From Selaginella moellendorffii (lineage: Eukaryota; Streptophyta; Lycopodiopsida; Selaginellales; Selaginellaceae), in NCBI RefSeq assembly GCF_000143415.4, contig NW_003314338.1, forward strand, positions 12,501 to 76,500: a DNA stretch of 64,000 bases. The letters run 5' to 3'. The translations under genes and the position numbers were made by a program. The first letter of the stretch is position 1. Each line of letters begins with the position of its first letter. A model generated the notes under the pieces. The model ran no database searches and had not been told where the DNA came from. It saw nothing but the letters and a program-made list of their open reading frames with translations. Shown piece after piece: positions 33,701 to 46,830 of this stretch.

Positions 33701-34824
33701 GGGGTTCTCATGAACCCACCAACATAGCCTCAAGGTACCACACCTTGGCACATTTGGTGTCTCCACACTATCGGCTCCACGAGCCTATCTCTATGACACT
33801 TTTTCTTTGTGTCTAAGTCTTTGCCAAGACCAATACCGCTCTTTCTCATGCCAACCATCTATTAGCATGGCACCATAGAGGTCACACACAACTTTGTGTC
33901 AAAGTTGTTTTTCTTTTTGGGAACACCTTTCCCACGACTTTAGCACGGCACATTTTGCTATCGATGAAATACCCTCTGTTCTCATCCTTAGATCCTATGA
34001 TCCCCCCCCCCCCCCCCCCCATCCTTCGTGGGGTACAACACACCTCAGTCCAAATGCTCCTATCAGTCCTTTAGGATTATTCCTTGACTCTATTGGAGTC
34101 ATCCAGCTTTTTGGACTTTGTCATCCGACGACCCATGAGGTCCTACCTTTGAGGTGCCAGCTCACTGGAATACAACTTCTTGTATTCATGTCCTACTCAC
34201 AAGGACCATCTTTGCAAGTGTTACTCCGACACTTGATTTGTTCTCTTGGGGCAACCTTTTGCCTCTTAGGACCACTTGTCCATGTGATGAGGATACCAAC
34301 TCATCCTCTAAGTACATCCCCAACTCCTTGGGTTGTTCCAGCATTTATCAAGGGTAACCTCAGCTACCATTTCGAGGACTTGTGTCCTCTCCTATATTTG
34401 ACCTCCCATGGTCATCAATTCCGGTCTCAAAGTTATGAGCACCGGCCTCAACTATATGAGGGTAATCTTGTGACTCCTTTATTATTTTGGAGTCTACATC
34501 TTTCCCATGATCCCAATTATAGTTGTTTACCACAACTACGTTAGCCCGTTTGCTGCGTCAAACGCTCATCTGGATCATATCCTCAACTCTCTGAGGAAAA
34601 CCACATACTGTTCCCAAGATCCCAGAGTCGTTCCATTATTGACCCTTTTCTATCCACCACATCGTGCCCAAGTTCACGCATGAACTTGAGTGGGGAGCCA
34701 TGTCCTCTCGACATGCTACTCCTCAAAGATAGGCCCACTCCTAGGACCTTCCGATGCCAACATCAATGGTGATATACTTGAGCACCAATAAAAGTCGGAC
34801 TAAGGAACAGCTCCGATACCAAGT
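30774..34824 (-). other. Internal region of the LARD element, no coding capacity seen
   Basis: About 4 kb with only short open frames on either strand; the longest (216 codons, 33894-34544 +) is antisense and low in recognisable content. No protease, reverse transcriptase or integrase motif is visible. A run of 19 C lies at 34002-34020. Confidence 0.7.
34810..34821 (-). promoter_or_regulatory. Primer-binding site, initiator tRNA-Met type
   Basis: On the minus strand this reads TGGTATCGGAGC, one base from the usual plant TGGTATCAGAGC. It follows the end of the 5' LTR after ACT. It fixes the orientation of the whole LTR family in this window. Confidence 0.8.
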
Positions 34825-36568
34825 TGTAAGTGACTAAATTTTCCATTCTACTTTAGTCACTTAACCACACCTCCGACCACTTGGAGGAGTCTCATTCACA
34901 ACCTCCATCAGTCCAATTTAGGACTTGGGACTTGCTAGCCCCAAGAATGGCATCCATGCCACTCAACACTTGCACCTGGTCCAAGTGCTCCTCGTGTCCG
35001 GTCCCAAGAACGACACCCAAAGGTACCACTGACATCTCAGCCCGTTACACTAAGGCCATGCCCATTCACCTTTGCTGCACTAGTGGTCCAATACCACTTG
35101 CATCACAATCCCGTCTCTCCAAGACTGGGCCATCTGTCCACAAGTGGTCATCCTAGATCCACTCCTTAGCATCCTTAAGATGCCCACAGACCTGGGGAAT
35201 TGCCTTCCCCAAAGTCCCTTTGTTAGTTCCTACCAAGTCCCTTTCTGCCCCTGGCCGTGTTTGCCAACACTGCCACTGGATCGAGGCCCACAGGCCCGAC
35301 CCCTAAGTCCCATGGTCCTCTGGGACTTCCTCACCTCACGACTGTGTCCTTGGTCACTACCCCAGAGGACTGCTCCTCTTCCTTTCCACAGTCTAGGCTT
35401 TTCATTTCGGAACATCGTGGCCTTACGCGAGCCACCTGGGTACTCTCCCTGCCTTTTGCCTTTAGGTGCTCTAGCCATGGGCTTAGAGCGAGGTTCCATT
35501 GAGCCACGCCTGGTATCCAAGTAGGTAGTGCCACCCACACTTGGACTGGGAGCATCGGCCAGTCGATCTCCCGGGGGAACTAGAGCTGGCTCTTGAACAC
35601 TTCACCAAGCTACCCCGCTTGTCGGTCCGTATTCACTCTAGTCTTGGACTTCCCAGTGGTCAGTTCATCACCCAACACTGGGTCTGGCCTTCCTGGGCCA
35701 AACTGGCCTTTCCTGGCCAAACTGGCTCCACTGCAATCCTCCCCCTACTATACTTTTGGAGCTCACCAAACCCCCCAGGGTCTGGGAGACGAACGCTTTG
35801 GGCTTTCACCCTCTCAGACTCGAACTCGGACTCAGACTCGGACTCGGACTCGGACTCGGACTCGGACTCGGACTCGGGCTCGGGCTCGGTCTCAGCCTTG
35901 GCCTCGGTCTCGGTCTCGGTCCCAGTCCCGGTCTCGGTCTTGGTCCCGGTCTCGGTCTCAACCTCGGACTTCATCTCGGGTCCTTCTTGGACTTCATCTC
36001 GGACTCCATCTCAGTCCATCTCGGACTCCATCTCAGACTCCGTCTCGGTCCATCTCGGACTCCATCTCGGGTCCATCTCGGACTCCGTCTCGGTCCACCT
36101 CGGACTCCATCTCGGTCCACCTCGGACTCTATCTCAGACTCCATCTCGGACTCCATCTCGGGTCCATCTTGGACTCCATCTCGGACTCCATCTCGGGTCC
36201 ATCTCGGACTCCATCTCGGGTCCATCTCGGACTCCGTCTCGGTCCACCTCGGACTCCACTTCGGGTCCATCTCGGACTCCAACTAGGGTCCGTCTCGGAC
36301 TATAACTAGGGTCCGTCTCGGACTCCATCTCGGACACTTCCACGTGTCATGTGTTGGTCCTTTTTGGGTCCCTTTTGGAGCCTTGCTTATTGCTCACTTT
36401 GTGCTTGCTTTTTGAGCGCTTTGTTGGGAGTTCCACTCCCGCTCTCGACCTTCCAAGTTAGAGCTTTTAGTCCAAACGTGTTACACTCGTTTGGGGTTTC
36501 GCTTCGGCCACTACCACGTGGCACCCTTTCCGGCTCTACTTTGGGGCCTAGGGATTTTGTGTCTCACA

Positions 36569-37883
36569 ACTGACACAGAGATGGACCCGAGATGGAGTCC
36601 GAGATGGAGTCCGAGGTGGACCGAGACGAAGTCCGAGATGGACCCGAGGTGGAGTCCGAGATGGATCCGAGATGGAGCCCGAGATGGAGTCCGAGATGGA
36701 GTCCGAGAAGGACCTGAGATGGAGTCCGAGGTCGACACCGAGACCGGGACCGAAACCGAGACCGAGACCGAGACCGGGACCGAGACCGGGACCGAGGCTA
36801 AGGCTGAGACCAAGCCCGAGCCCGAGTCCGAGTCCGAGTCCGAGTCCGAGTCCGAGTCCGAGTCCGAGTCCGAGTTCGAGTCTGAGAGGGTGAAAGCCCA
36901 AAGCGTTTGTCTCCCAGACCCTGGGGGGTTTGGTGAGCTCCAAAAGTATAGTAAGGGGGAGGACTGCAGTGGAGCCAGTTTGGCCAGGAAAGGCCAGTTT
37001 GGCCCAGGAAGGCCAGACCCAGTGTTGGGTGATGAACTGACCACTGGGAAGTCCAAGACTAGAGTGAATACGGACCGACAAGCGGGGTAGCTTGGTGAAG
37101 TGTTCAAGAGCCGGCTCTAGTTCCCCCGGGAGATCGACTGGCCGATGCTCCCAGTGCAAGTGTGGGTGGCACTACCTACTTGGATACCAGGCGTGGCTCA
37201 ATGGAACCTCGCTCTAAGCCCATGGCTAGAGCACCTAAAGGCGAAAGGCGGGGAGAGTACCCAGCTGGCTCGCGTAAGGCCACGGTGTTCCGAAAAGTTG
37301 TCCCAAAGGCCTAGACTGTGGAAAGGAAGAGGAGCAGTCCTCTGGGGTAGTGACCAAAGGACACAGTCGTGAGGTGAGGAAGTCCCAGAGGACCATGGGA
37401 CTTAGTGGTCGGGCCTGTGGGCCTCGATCCAGTGGCAGTGTTGGCAAACACGGCCAGGGGCAGAAAGGGACTTGGTAGGAACTGACAAAGGGACTTTGGG
37501 GAAGGTGTTTCCCCAGGTCTGTGGGCATCCAAAGGATGCTAAGGAGTGGATCTAGGATGACCACTCGTGGACAGATGGCCCAGTCTTGGAGAGACGGGGT
37601 GGTGATGCAAGTGGTATTGGACCACTAGTGCAGCAAAGGTGAATGGACATGGCCTTAACGTAACGGGCCGAGGTGTCAATGGTACCTTTGGGTGTCGGTC
37701 TTGGGACCGGACACATGGAGCACTTGGACCAGGTGCAAGTGTTGAGTGGCATGGAGGCCATTCTTGGGGCTAGCAAGTCCCAAGTCCTGAATTGGACTGA
37801 TGGAGGTTGTGAATGAGACTCCTCCAAGTGGTCGGAGATGTGGTTAAGTGACTAAAGTAGAATGGAAAATTTAGTCGCTTACA
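36569..37883 (+). mobile_element. Truncated LTR (right part of the block inserted in the gypsy 3' LTR)
   Basis: It begins inside the minisatellite (GAGATGGACCCGAG) and continues to the family end TTAGTCGCTTACA at 37883. The duplication CATAG follows (37884-37888). It is in the same orientation as 27722-29073 and opposite to the complete element between them. Confidence 0.75.
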
Positions 37884-37908
37884 CATAGCCGTATAATTGG
37901 CCCTCACA

Positions 37909-40900
37909 TCATCCCCTCCTCTCGGAATAATGGAAGACCAAGGTTTTATTGTAGATGGGCCGAGATCTAGAGGAACGTTAGGAGGAGGCATCGGCGGATC
38001 TGTAGGTGGTATTAACTGCTCCTGATCCCTTTCTATGAAGCGTTTCAACCATTGCACATGCACAATTAGCATAGTGCATGCATGCCAAACCTCATAAACT
38101 TGTGGTCCAACTTGTCGCAAGACCCAATACTGTCCTTTCCACTGCGCAAGGAGCCCCTTAAATAAACCACATACCGTAAGATGAGGAAAACGGACTAACA
38201 CCAAATCATCCACTTTGTACTCCATAGGTGGACGATGATGAGAGTTGTACTGCCGTTGTTGTCCCACTTGTATGTGGCTTAAGTGTTTGGCAAACTCTGC
38301 TCGGACAAGTGGAAGAATGCTCATCAAATACTGATCCCATGACCTAGCATCGGCAACTCGTGGCAATTGCGAAGTTAAACCCAAATCCATTAGTAATATT
38401 GGATCATGACCATATAGAAGTTTATATGGTGAGGCACCAACAAAACTCTACACCCCTGTGACATATGTATACCGAAGAGACGGCAAATAACCATCCCAAT
38501 CTGAATGTTAAAAGTTCACATACTTCGCAATCCCCTTGAATGTCCGAACGAGCCGTTCCACCAAACCGTCTGATTGTGGATGATAAGCACTCGTGAAAGT
38601 GTGGCGTATCCCCAACCAAGACGTCAAAACATGAAATGCCTCAGCCATAAAAGCGGGACCATTATCCGAAAGAATCCGCTTTGGACAAAAATGCTAGAAC
38701 ACCACTTGATTGAGGAGGAAGTATCCAATAGCAGTTGCAGAGGCACTAGCAAGAGCACCAACTTCCACCCAACGAGTCAAGTAGTCAGAAGCAATAATAA
38801 TATACTCATTGCTAGCAATCGACTATGGAAAAGGTCCCATAAGATCAAATGCCACCAACTCAAATGGACGGGAAACTACAATTAACTCCAACCGTCCTTC
38901 CACAGCGCGAGGGCGAGTATTACGAGCTTGGCACCAAACGCAATTACGCACATACTGGATAATATCAGGTCATCTCCAACCAATAGAAAGACCTACGCAG
39001 CTTCTCAGTTACACAATGATGTCCCATATGCCCACCTAGACCAGGAGAATCATGGTAGGCATGGAGAAACCGCAGAATAAAGATAGAAGGCACCACCAGC
39101 TGTAAATGATCATCAGGATTCATCCCCACAAAATAAAGAAGGCCGTCTTCAAGGCAATATTGAGATTGTAAATGCTGGAAAGGCAAGTCATCAGCAAGTA
39201 ATGCGGGATTCTCAAACTCATCTGGAAGCCTTCGAATCCACGGCTTAATCTTTTGAGCCTCGCGAACCTCATCAAGAGAAGGTAGATCTTGCTTTGCACC
39301 TTGTGAACATTGAACATCAAGTACAGCAACCGTTGACGACACAAAATCCCCGTCTAGAAAATCCACAAAGGGTGGAACAACAGACTCATCAGAAACATGA
39401 AAAGAGAATGGAGAAGGAAGAGGAACTCAAGAAAGGGCATCAACATCAGCCATAAAACTCCCTGGGCGATGAACAACATCAAAATCATATATTTGAAGCT
39501 TCAAAACCCATTGAGCAGTACGATCAACCAAGTTCTTCCACTTCAATAATGAAGTAACAGTAGCATGATCACCTTCAAGTAACGTCCGAGAACCATGTAG
39601 ATATATATGAAGTTTCTCAAAACCCCAAATTGCTGCTAAACACTCCTTCTCTATCGTGGAGTACTTCATTTCTGCTAGTTGTAATGTATGGCTTATATAT
39701 GCAATAGGATAGTGCTAACCAAGCACACTCGAGCTCTTTTGCATCAACACACTTCCAAGACCAATGTCAGAAGCATCCACGTGCAAAATAAAAGGTTGAG
39801 CGTAGTTAGGATATGCCAAAACCAAAGGAGTTGTCAATAGCTCTTTGAGATCCCCGAACACCCACTCACAATCCGAAGACCAGATGAAAGATGATATTGA
39901 TGACTTCAACATGGTGTAGTGCAATCAGAAAGATGATCCACAAAACGACCGAGATACTGCACCTTGCCCAAAAAGTGTTGCACATCATTCACACACTTTG
40001 GAGTAGAGAACTTTAGAACAGCCATAAGTTTGTTAGAATCAACTTGCAAACCCTCACGAGAAATACGGTACCCAAGATAAGTTGTATCCTTAGACCCAAA
40101 CACGCACTTCGACCACTTCAGCTTTAAACTAACATTGCGTAGCCGATCCAACACTTTACAAACATCACAAACGTGCTCCTCCCACGTCCCCTCCGAGTGG
40201 ATCAAGACATCATCAATGAAGTCAGCAATCACCTCCAGCATATCGCAAAGAACTTCGTCCATCATCTGTTGGAAAGTTGCTAGAGCATTTTTCAAACCAA
40301 ACGGCATCACCAAGAACTCGTACAAACCAAATGGTGTACGAAAAACAGTTTTAGGAATATCTTCTTCGGCCATCAGTACTTACCAATACCCATGAAGCAA
40401 GATTTAACTTGGTGAACCAACAACTTTGCCCCAGACCATCCAAGAGATCAGCAGTGTGAGGAAGAGGGTACAGATCTGGGATCGTCACTTTGTTTAACGG
40501 ACGATAGTCGATGCAGAAACAAATACTCCCATTAGGCTTTGTTACAAGATGAGGTTCACATGCCTAAGGACTCCGCGACTTCTGAATAACACCCTTCTCT
40601 AACATCTTCTTGACATTTGCACATAAAATCTTGATCTCCTTGGGTGACCAATGACAAACGGGAACCTTGATTGGATAAGCCTCCCTGGTTAGAATTGGAT
40701 GACGTGTGGCAATTTTGGCCCCAGATGATAGGTCAAATTCAAAAAGATCAGAATACTCCTTCATGAGCCAATCCACCGCTGCAACACAAAGATCGTCAGA
40801 GGGATCAGAAAAGGGAAGAACAAAACAAGATAGAAACATAGGAGGAAATAAATGGAAGCAGAGGTAGAAGTAGAGGGATAAAGAGGTATAAAAGTGAAAG

Positions 40901-42300
40901 GAATGGATGAAACATAAGGAAGTATAAGACAAGGGGGAGAAGCCTCAAAGTCACACTTGGCATGATTATGCTGCAACCAATCCATACCAAGAATGAGGTC
41001 AAAAGCTTGACTTGGCACCACCCGCAATGACTACAACTCAAGCTCAAAATCGCCCACACACACAACCAGATCTGCCTCATCCCGTGCACATGCATGTGTA
41101 TGGCCGTTGCCATAAAGAATGAAAACTGGTTCTACCACACGACGCAAGTGTAGACAACATGTGTCAACAGGTCGAGTAATAGAAGATAAACTCGAACCTA
41201 TATCAACCAACACAGAGAGAATAATAAGAGACCTCTTGTTATAAAAACGAGCTTGGAAAGTAAACACTGGATGAACCGGTGCCGAGTGAACCCCTTGATG
41301 ATACTCCCGAAAGAAAGATGGAGGGGTCACTAACTTATTCACGCAAGGTCCCTCCGTTACTCGCGTGACTCCTCATTTCCCGGATGCATCTTGGTGTCCA
41401 AACCTTCCACTCCAACCGCACCAATGGGACATTGCTGATGCCAAGGTCTCCACCCAGGAAATGGAGGTCACCAATCCGAAAAACGCCGACAACGCCAATA
41501 AGTATGACCAACTTTATCATATGCCCAGTAGCGAACATCACAGCCACGACCACGTCCTCGCCCTTGTCTTTGGACTCAAGCAGCAGCAGCATCAACCTCC
41601 ATTGGAACAGGACCATCACTTATAGGAAGTGGAGCTAAAGAATGTGTAGCGAGAAGTGGAAGACGTGACGTCTCATAACGTTGTGCCAAGCGAAAAGCAT
41701 TGTCAAGGGTGGCGGGAGCAAGTGCATACATAAGTCCAACAAGATCTTGATGAAGTGCTGGCCACAATATTCTTAGCTTGATCCACTCCAACATATTGGG
41801 CTCCGCACGAAGCAAAAGACTTCGGAAACAAATGCCAAATTGCATCACCAACTCAAATAGCCCTTGGCAAAGACGATGCAATTGTTGGAAGGCATCATCA
41901 CAATCGTCGGCATGGCCAAAGGCGCGTTTGAAGACGTCTGGGAGAACACTCCAATCCTCACAAGTGGCTGCACTCAAACCATTGTACCATTGCAATGCCG
42001 TCCCTTGGAGACACATGGGAAACTCATGTAAACATCGAGCATCATCCCAAGAATGATATGTGGCAATCACCGTGAAGTGATCGAATCAATGGTACACATC
42101 ATCCCTAGGATTCCCGCGAAAGAACTCCGGCCGAAAGCAAGGATTAGCACCAAGAAGAGGAGGAGTTGTACCACGTGCCGTAAATGCTACCATCAATTGA
42201 GTTTAGTTGTTCAATTGCAAGTGCATAACATCAAACAATTGGACCAACTGTTGCTCTAGAGTCCAAGGAGGAGATTGCTGATTTGCTATGAAGATGAACG
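37909..42300 (-). pseudogene. gypsy gag-pol, decayed
   Basis: In order on the minus strand: gag (about 42070-41580, HEFPMCLQGTALQWYNGL); protease area (about 41230-40960, ending GMDWLQHNHAKCDFE); reverse transcriptase (about 40700-39910, with MPFGLKNALATFQQMMDE and FIDDVLIHS); RNase H (about 39870-39430, YSTIEKECLAAIWGFEK, then FDVVHRPGSFMADVDALS); integrase (about 39370-38000). The gag start codon is lost (ATA at about 42290, where the sister copy at 63978 has ATG). Several stops and frame changes break the frame, for example at about 39430 and 40560, so it is not autonomous. Confidence 0.8.
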
Positions 42301-42678
42301 AAAAAGAAAGAGCAAAAGAAGAGAAATGATAAAAAGTTAGAAGGAAATGAAGCTAGATCGAAACCAAAATCCTAAAAGGGAATAACAAAAGAAAAGAAAT
42401 GGAAAAAACTAGATTTAGACAATGTAAAAGCTAGAACTAAACCAAAATCCCAAATTCAAACACTCCTCAGGGACAATCAAAGGTGCCCCTCACCTCCACC
42501 AATGTGAGTGCTTGGAATATGGAAAAGGAATACAGAAAATGTGTATATCAATTAGCCCAAAAACCATAGCTTGTATACAGGAGCGAGTGATCTGGATTGA
42601 AACCAATCTGACGGTTACCAAAATCCCACTACACTAATATTAGTATACGGCATTGTAGCCATACACTTAGCCTTCATA

Positions 42679-43027
42679 TCATATATTTACTATCTCTTTG
42701 TATTTGTTGATAACAAAAGGAATTAAATAAATTTATGCTCATCGGATTTGAACTTAGGTTAAATCAAATTAGTATTTAAAACCCCTATAAAAATAAGGTA
42801 TTGAGGCAGAAATTTATTTTTCACCTCAATTTTATTATATTTTATTAATAATTTTGATATTAATATTATTTTTTAGTATTTTAATAATTTCATCTCTTTT
42901 CTCTCAAAAATGATCTCAAACAACCAATACAAACAATAATTTCACCAAAAAACCTCAAATACATTTTAACCCTTTGAATCTTATCTTCAACTTTAACCAT
43001 TTTTAACTTTTAGGTTATTTTTGGGTT
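42679..43027. other. AT-rich intergenic sequence between gypsy and SEC6
   Basis: Low GC, no open frame. It includes the SEC6 3' flank and the right side of the gypsy insertion site. Confidence 0.5.
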
Positions 43028-46000
43028 TCACTTTTTCCGCTGGAGGCAACTCAATTTACTGAAAAGCCCAACTTTTACTCCATCCCCTGATGTGACTGCT
43101 TTCGAATAAATGTCCTTGCAACTCTGGAAAACCTGTATAGACAGATTAATATAGACATATTAACCATACTCTGGCTAGTCTTTTACCTCTCGGACATCCT
43201 TCCTTGGAATACCTTCCCGCAGTGCTAATATTTTCTCTACCACCTCCGGCTGCCAGAAATATCAAACAGGATGACGGCCCTGGATTGTGAACAGTACTTA
43301 CAGGACAGTCAGGATGGTTCTGTAACATATTGGTGTAAGCCAGTGTGAATGCTTCCAAACTCTCAGCAGATGCAAGGTCCCGAAATTCGGCTAGCGGTTG
43401 GACTCGTTTGGCTGCCTTCTACATAAGGATGAATAGGCGTTCGTCATAACAAGATATATTGCAATATCTAGCTTACAGCGGGGCTGATATATTCTCTGAA
43501 AAAATCGGCAAGAATCTCCTCGTCTACTTTCATCCTTTCAAGCATGTCTTCTTTGATGTAGTTTCTCTGCAACACAGATGCAATTTGAGCTTTTTAAGGA
43601 AAAGAAGCAAACCTGTGTAAGGAGATGATCCACGTATATGACAATTGTCTCCTCTAGACAAGCCTCAGCAAACCTTCGAAACGATCTGTCCTCAATATAC
43701 CTGCAACACGCACATTGAAAGTCGGGTAGGTTAATCGTGTCTCACATCTTTACATCCCCAAAGTAATCGCCAAATGTTGCAACCAGGTACTCGGTCACAA
43801 GTCCTTCATGCCAATCTGCACAGACACGGATGTAAATCTACAATGTTGAACGGACTAGCAACCTTTCTGATAAAGTTTGACAAGTAGCTCCTTTACTCCA
43901 GGATCTTCAAAAATCACCCTCACGGTTTGTTGGACAGCTTCCTACGAGAATGCACTTTGTCATCGCCTCATTCTACATCATCTCCCTCCTCACCTTGGCC
44001 ACCTCAAGAAACCCTTTACAGGTGTCTTCAAAATTGACCTGACATGGTAAAACTGAGAGAAAGCGGAAGATAGATGGACTTGTACCTGTTCGGCATAGTA
44101 TGGAGCAAGTGACTCCATAATGTTGCCGCTCAATTCCAAGGAGAGATCGTGACAACGAATGTTGTTATTGACCTTCAACGCAGGATGGTGATTGAAGAGG
44201 GAAAGAAAAATGGAGTCTTTTACCATGGCACAAATGGCCTCAAGGCCGATTTCCGCCGCCGGCTCCTCAAGTCGATGCCGCTCTGCAGCCTGAAAATCGC
44301 CCATCACCTGACCAAGTACAGCATTAACAGTTGCCCGAAACGTGCTGGATGCAAACCTGTATAACGGCGAGAGCAATACGGTAAAGCATTACATCTGTGC
44401 TGTTTTCCTGGACATTCTGAACCTGCTCCCCAAGTATCCTGAACAAATCCACAGCAGCTGGGGTCCATAGCTTTCCTTGATCTGTTTTCTTCGGCGGCTG
44501 CACTTTATCCGCCTCCAGAATGTTGGTGTACCATTTCTGATACAGCACGCAAGCATGAAACAAGAGCACGCAAGGTGGTACGTTTCTTACCTGCATTGTT
44601 GATTGCATGCGATCCACATAGACATTCATTAGCGGGTCCATGGCTCCACTCTCTGCACATACTTGTGCTAAACTCTCGTCCACCCCCAAGTTTAGCAACT
44701 GCTCTTGATATTGTACAACCCAGCTGGTTACCTGCAGAAGTGCAAAGTCACTCGAAACCTCCACTCTGTAAACCGACCTTGAGAATGTCGATATTGGACA
44801 GGTCACTTGCACGGTCAGCCAAGGCCCTCAGCATCTGGATGAAGCGCTCAGTATACAGCTGCACCATCAGCAGGAAGATCTCATAGCTGTAAGTTGCAGC
44901 AGCAAAGTCTCAGCACTTGAAAATGCACGCAGCCTAGACTGTACCGAGGAGGAAAGCACGGGGCCACAAAGTCATACACGTCCGGCAGCTCCCCGCCGAT
45001 CTGCACAACGAGTTTATCGTCGCGTAACAACAAGCTGAGAGGCAGAGAGGCTCACCGCATTCGCTTCATCCAATGCAGCGCTTAGCTCTTCCTTGACAAG
45101 CTGGTCACAAAGTTATGGTTTAAGCAGCAGCTCGCATTACACTACGCGGAGAGCATACCTTGGTAAGGAGCGTATGGAACCTGTCCTCCACGGACTTGCG
45201 TATCTCGTCATAGCAGCGATCTTTGTACCCCTTGCCATTTTTAGGTGGTTGGTCTGGCTCAGACGCCACCCCGGACGCCACCGCGGACCTTGAAACAACC
45301 ATTAGCCAAACTTGGTCACGAGTTCCCGGGAACAACGTTACTTTCGAGCGGCCCTGGTGTTGGATATGAGTGCCACCGGTCCAGCTCCCTCGGCTTCAGC
45401 AGCTTCTTCGGCATGCTGCTGATCCAGCACCTCCTGCATCTCCACTACCCTGCCAACACAAGTGAGTGAGTGAGAGAAATGACAATGGGGGGCGAACCTG
45501 AGCGCACGAACGAGTGTCTGTGGGCTGCATGCAATGAAAAACATGGTGACACTGTCCGCACAGAAGCTAGAATGAACCTCTTTCGAGACAGCTGGTAGAA
45601 GTTCCTTATGTGATCCCAAAGCATTTGCTCAAACTTGTCCCGTGTCCTATTGACATCCTCAAAGTAGTCCCTGGAGAGGCACAACGTGAGAAAGACAATG
45701 TAACGAGAAGAGGAAACAATGTGTGGCTGACCGCAGTTTCTTGGCCTCCTCCTTTCTGGAAGATGCTGTCGCCAGTGCAAATCGCTTCTTGCCTTCGAGG
45801 GCCGTCAGGCTCTGTATAGTCAGAAAGAAATGCCGGCAATGTTAGCTGTGAGTGTATAGGAAGTGAAAGTTTCATGCCTCGAAAGTCGTCACGAGTTCCT
45901 TGTCGTCGTTGAGCGATGCTCTGGCTTCCGCAGCCTCGACTGAAATGGACATCATCCCCTCCACGTCCTGCGAGCAAAACGTACCGTGGGAGGAGCCTTT

Positions 46001-46498
46001 CTTTGTGTGGAGGAAGGATACACACACCTTGAGCGTTGTGTTGAGATTGTTGCGGACGTTGCTAAGGAGCTTGATAAGATCGTGGTGCTCGATGAGCGTC
46101 TGGCATTCCTGGCACAACCTGCGTCGCGCATGCATGTATCACTTTTCTAGCTTTGAACTGGATCGTGTTTCTTACTTGTCAATAACGAGGAAATTATCAG
46201 CGAGGCGAGCTATGGCGGCCTCCGAGGCGGTGAGCGCATCGATCCCGGCCTTGGCCTGCTCAACCTGTGCCATGACACTCGCACTGAGCTGCGCGTCATT
46301 CGCCTGGAGGGATCCGACCGAAGGAATGGTGCGTGGATTTAGGCGCAGGAGTGGAAATGTAACGAAGCCTACCTGCTGGCGCAAGGAGTAGTCAGTGCGG
46401 AGGATAGCGATGGAAGCGAGTGAGTCGGGATATGGCAGGAGCTTGGCAACCTCCCGCACGGCCGCCTCTTTGGCCTCCACTCCGAGCTCCTGCCACAT
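43028..46498 (-). CDS. SEC6: Exocyst complex subunit SEC6 (EXOC3)
   Basis: SEC6 is a core subunit of the octameric exocyst, which tethers secretory vesicles to the plasma membrane. I count 24 exons: 46498-46373, 46303-46176, 46118-46028, 45967-45878, 45811-45732, 45670-45578, 45524-45498, 45449-45342, 45288-45159, 45100-45056, 45000-44945, 44886-44778, 44731-44591, 44536-44357, 44307-44224, 44172-44086, 44038-43994, 43941-43863, 43815-43746, 43700-43613, 43566-43477, 43418-43302, 43249-43187, 43132-43028. They give 743 aa; Arabidopsis SEC6 is about 750. Landmarks: [71 protein letters not shown]. Intron 4 starts GC (GAG|GCATGA) and its decayed sister has the same sequence. The C-terminus is shorter and less conserved than in Arabidopsis. 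Confidence 0.93.
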
Positions 46499-46544
46499 TG
46501 CTACCTTAGGTCATTCGTTTGCTCAAGAGAGAAATACCTAGAAC

Positions 46545-46830
46545 TCGACGACGCTGCCAGCCGCGCCAACTCGCACATCCGAGCTCTACCCGGCGCTCAA
46601 GGATTCCGTGGCGCGGGACATCGGGCAGCCCATGGGCGCCGCCTAGCCGCTGGGGTGGTGGCGGTGGCGGAGTCATCGAGCTACGTGCTGCTTGGACGCG
46701 GGTGGCGAGGACGTGTACCGTGGGACTGGCCGCTCCGTGCCTCCAGCTCCAGTCGGACCTCCGCGCCTTCCTCCACTCGCTGTTCGCCCAGATGGTGGGC
46801 TTCTTCATCAGGGTGTAGCAGCAGATGAGG
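46545..46830 (+). pseudogene. Shredded SEC15 copy
   Basis: Short blocks in the order of SEC15 (49713-52139) remain: GAGCTCTACCCGGCGCTCAAGG, the DIGQ region, GAGCCGCTGGGGTGG-like, GCTACGTGCTGCT, CTCCAGCTCCAGTC and CCAGATGGTGGGCTTCTTCATC. Tens to hundreds of bases are missing between blocks and the 3' two thirds is absent. It lies directly upstream of intact SEC6 in head-to-head order, mirroring the SEC15 and decayed SEC6 arrangement at 48.4-52.1 kb. Confidence 0.85.

Larger units (their letters stand above)
29074..36568 (-). mobile_element. Complete non-autonomous LTR retrotransposon of LARD type
   Basis: The 5' LTR is 34825-36568 (1,744 bp), the internal region 30774-34824 (4,051 bp) and the 3' LTR 29074-30773 (1,700 bp); strand minus. 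The LTRs share ends TGTGAGAC and CACTTACA/CGCTTACA and the internal minisatellite. A primer-binding site lies 3 bp inside the 5' LTR (34810-34821) and a GGGTGGTGGAG purine tract adjoins the 3' LTR. The internal region has no gag or pol in any frame. This family must be moved by another element's proteins. The flanks (CACTC, ACTGA) are not a target duplication, which suggests later recombination. Confidence 0.8.
27566..42678 (-). mobile_element. Ty3/gypsy LTR retrotransposon, 3' LTR split by a nested insertion
   Basis: The 5' LTR is 42503-42678 (176 bp). The 3' LTR is split into 37889-37908 and 27566-27721, about 176 bp together. LTR ends are TGTGAG and CTCACA, an inverted pair; the 5' LTR start has drifted to TATGAAGG. 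The flanks are ATCAT (27561-27565) and TCATA (42679-42683), sharing TCAT. A purine tract (GAGAGGAGGGGATGA on the minus strand) adjoins the 3' LTR. The intervening 27722-37883 block inserted later, with duplication CATAG. Net length is about 4.95 kb. Confidence 0.85.

Noticed and set aside
33894-34544. 216-codon frame in the LARD internal region
   Set aside because: Antisense to the element, interrupted by a 19-C run and without any retrotransposon motif.
27561-42683. Perfect 5-bp target duplication for the gypsy element
   Set aside because: Left ATCAT and right TCATA share only TCAT in register with the LTR ends, so I report it as imperfect.
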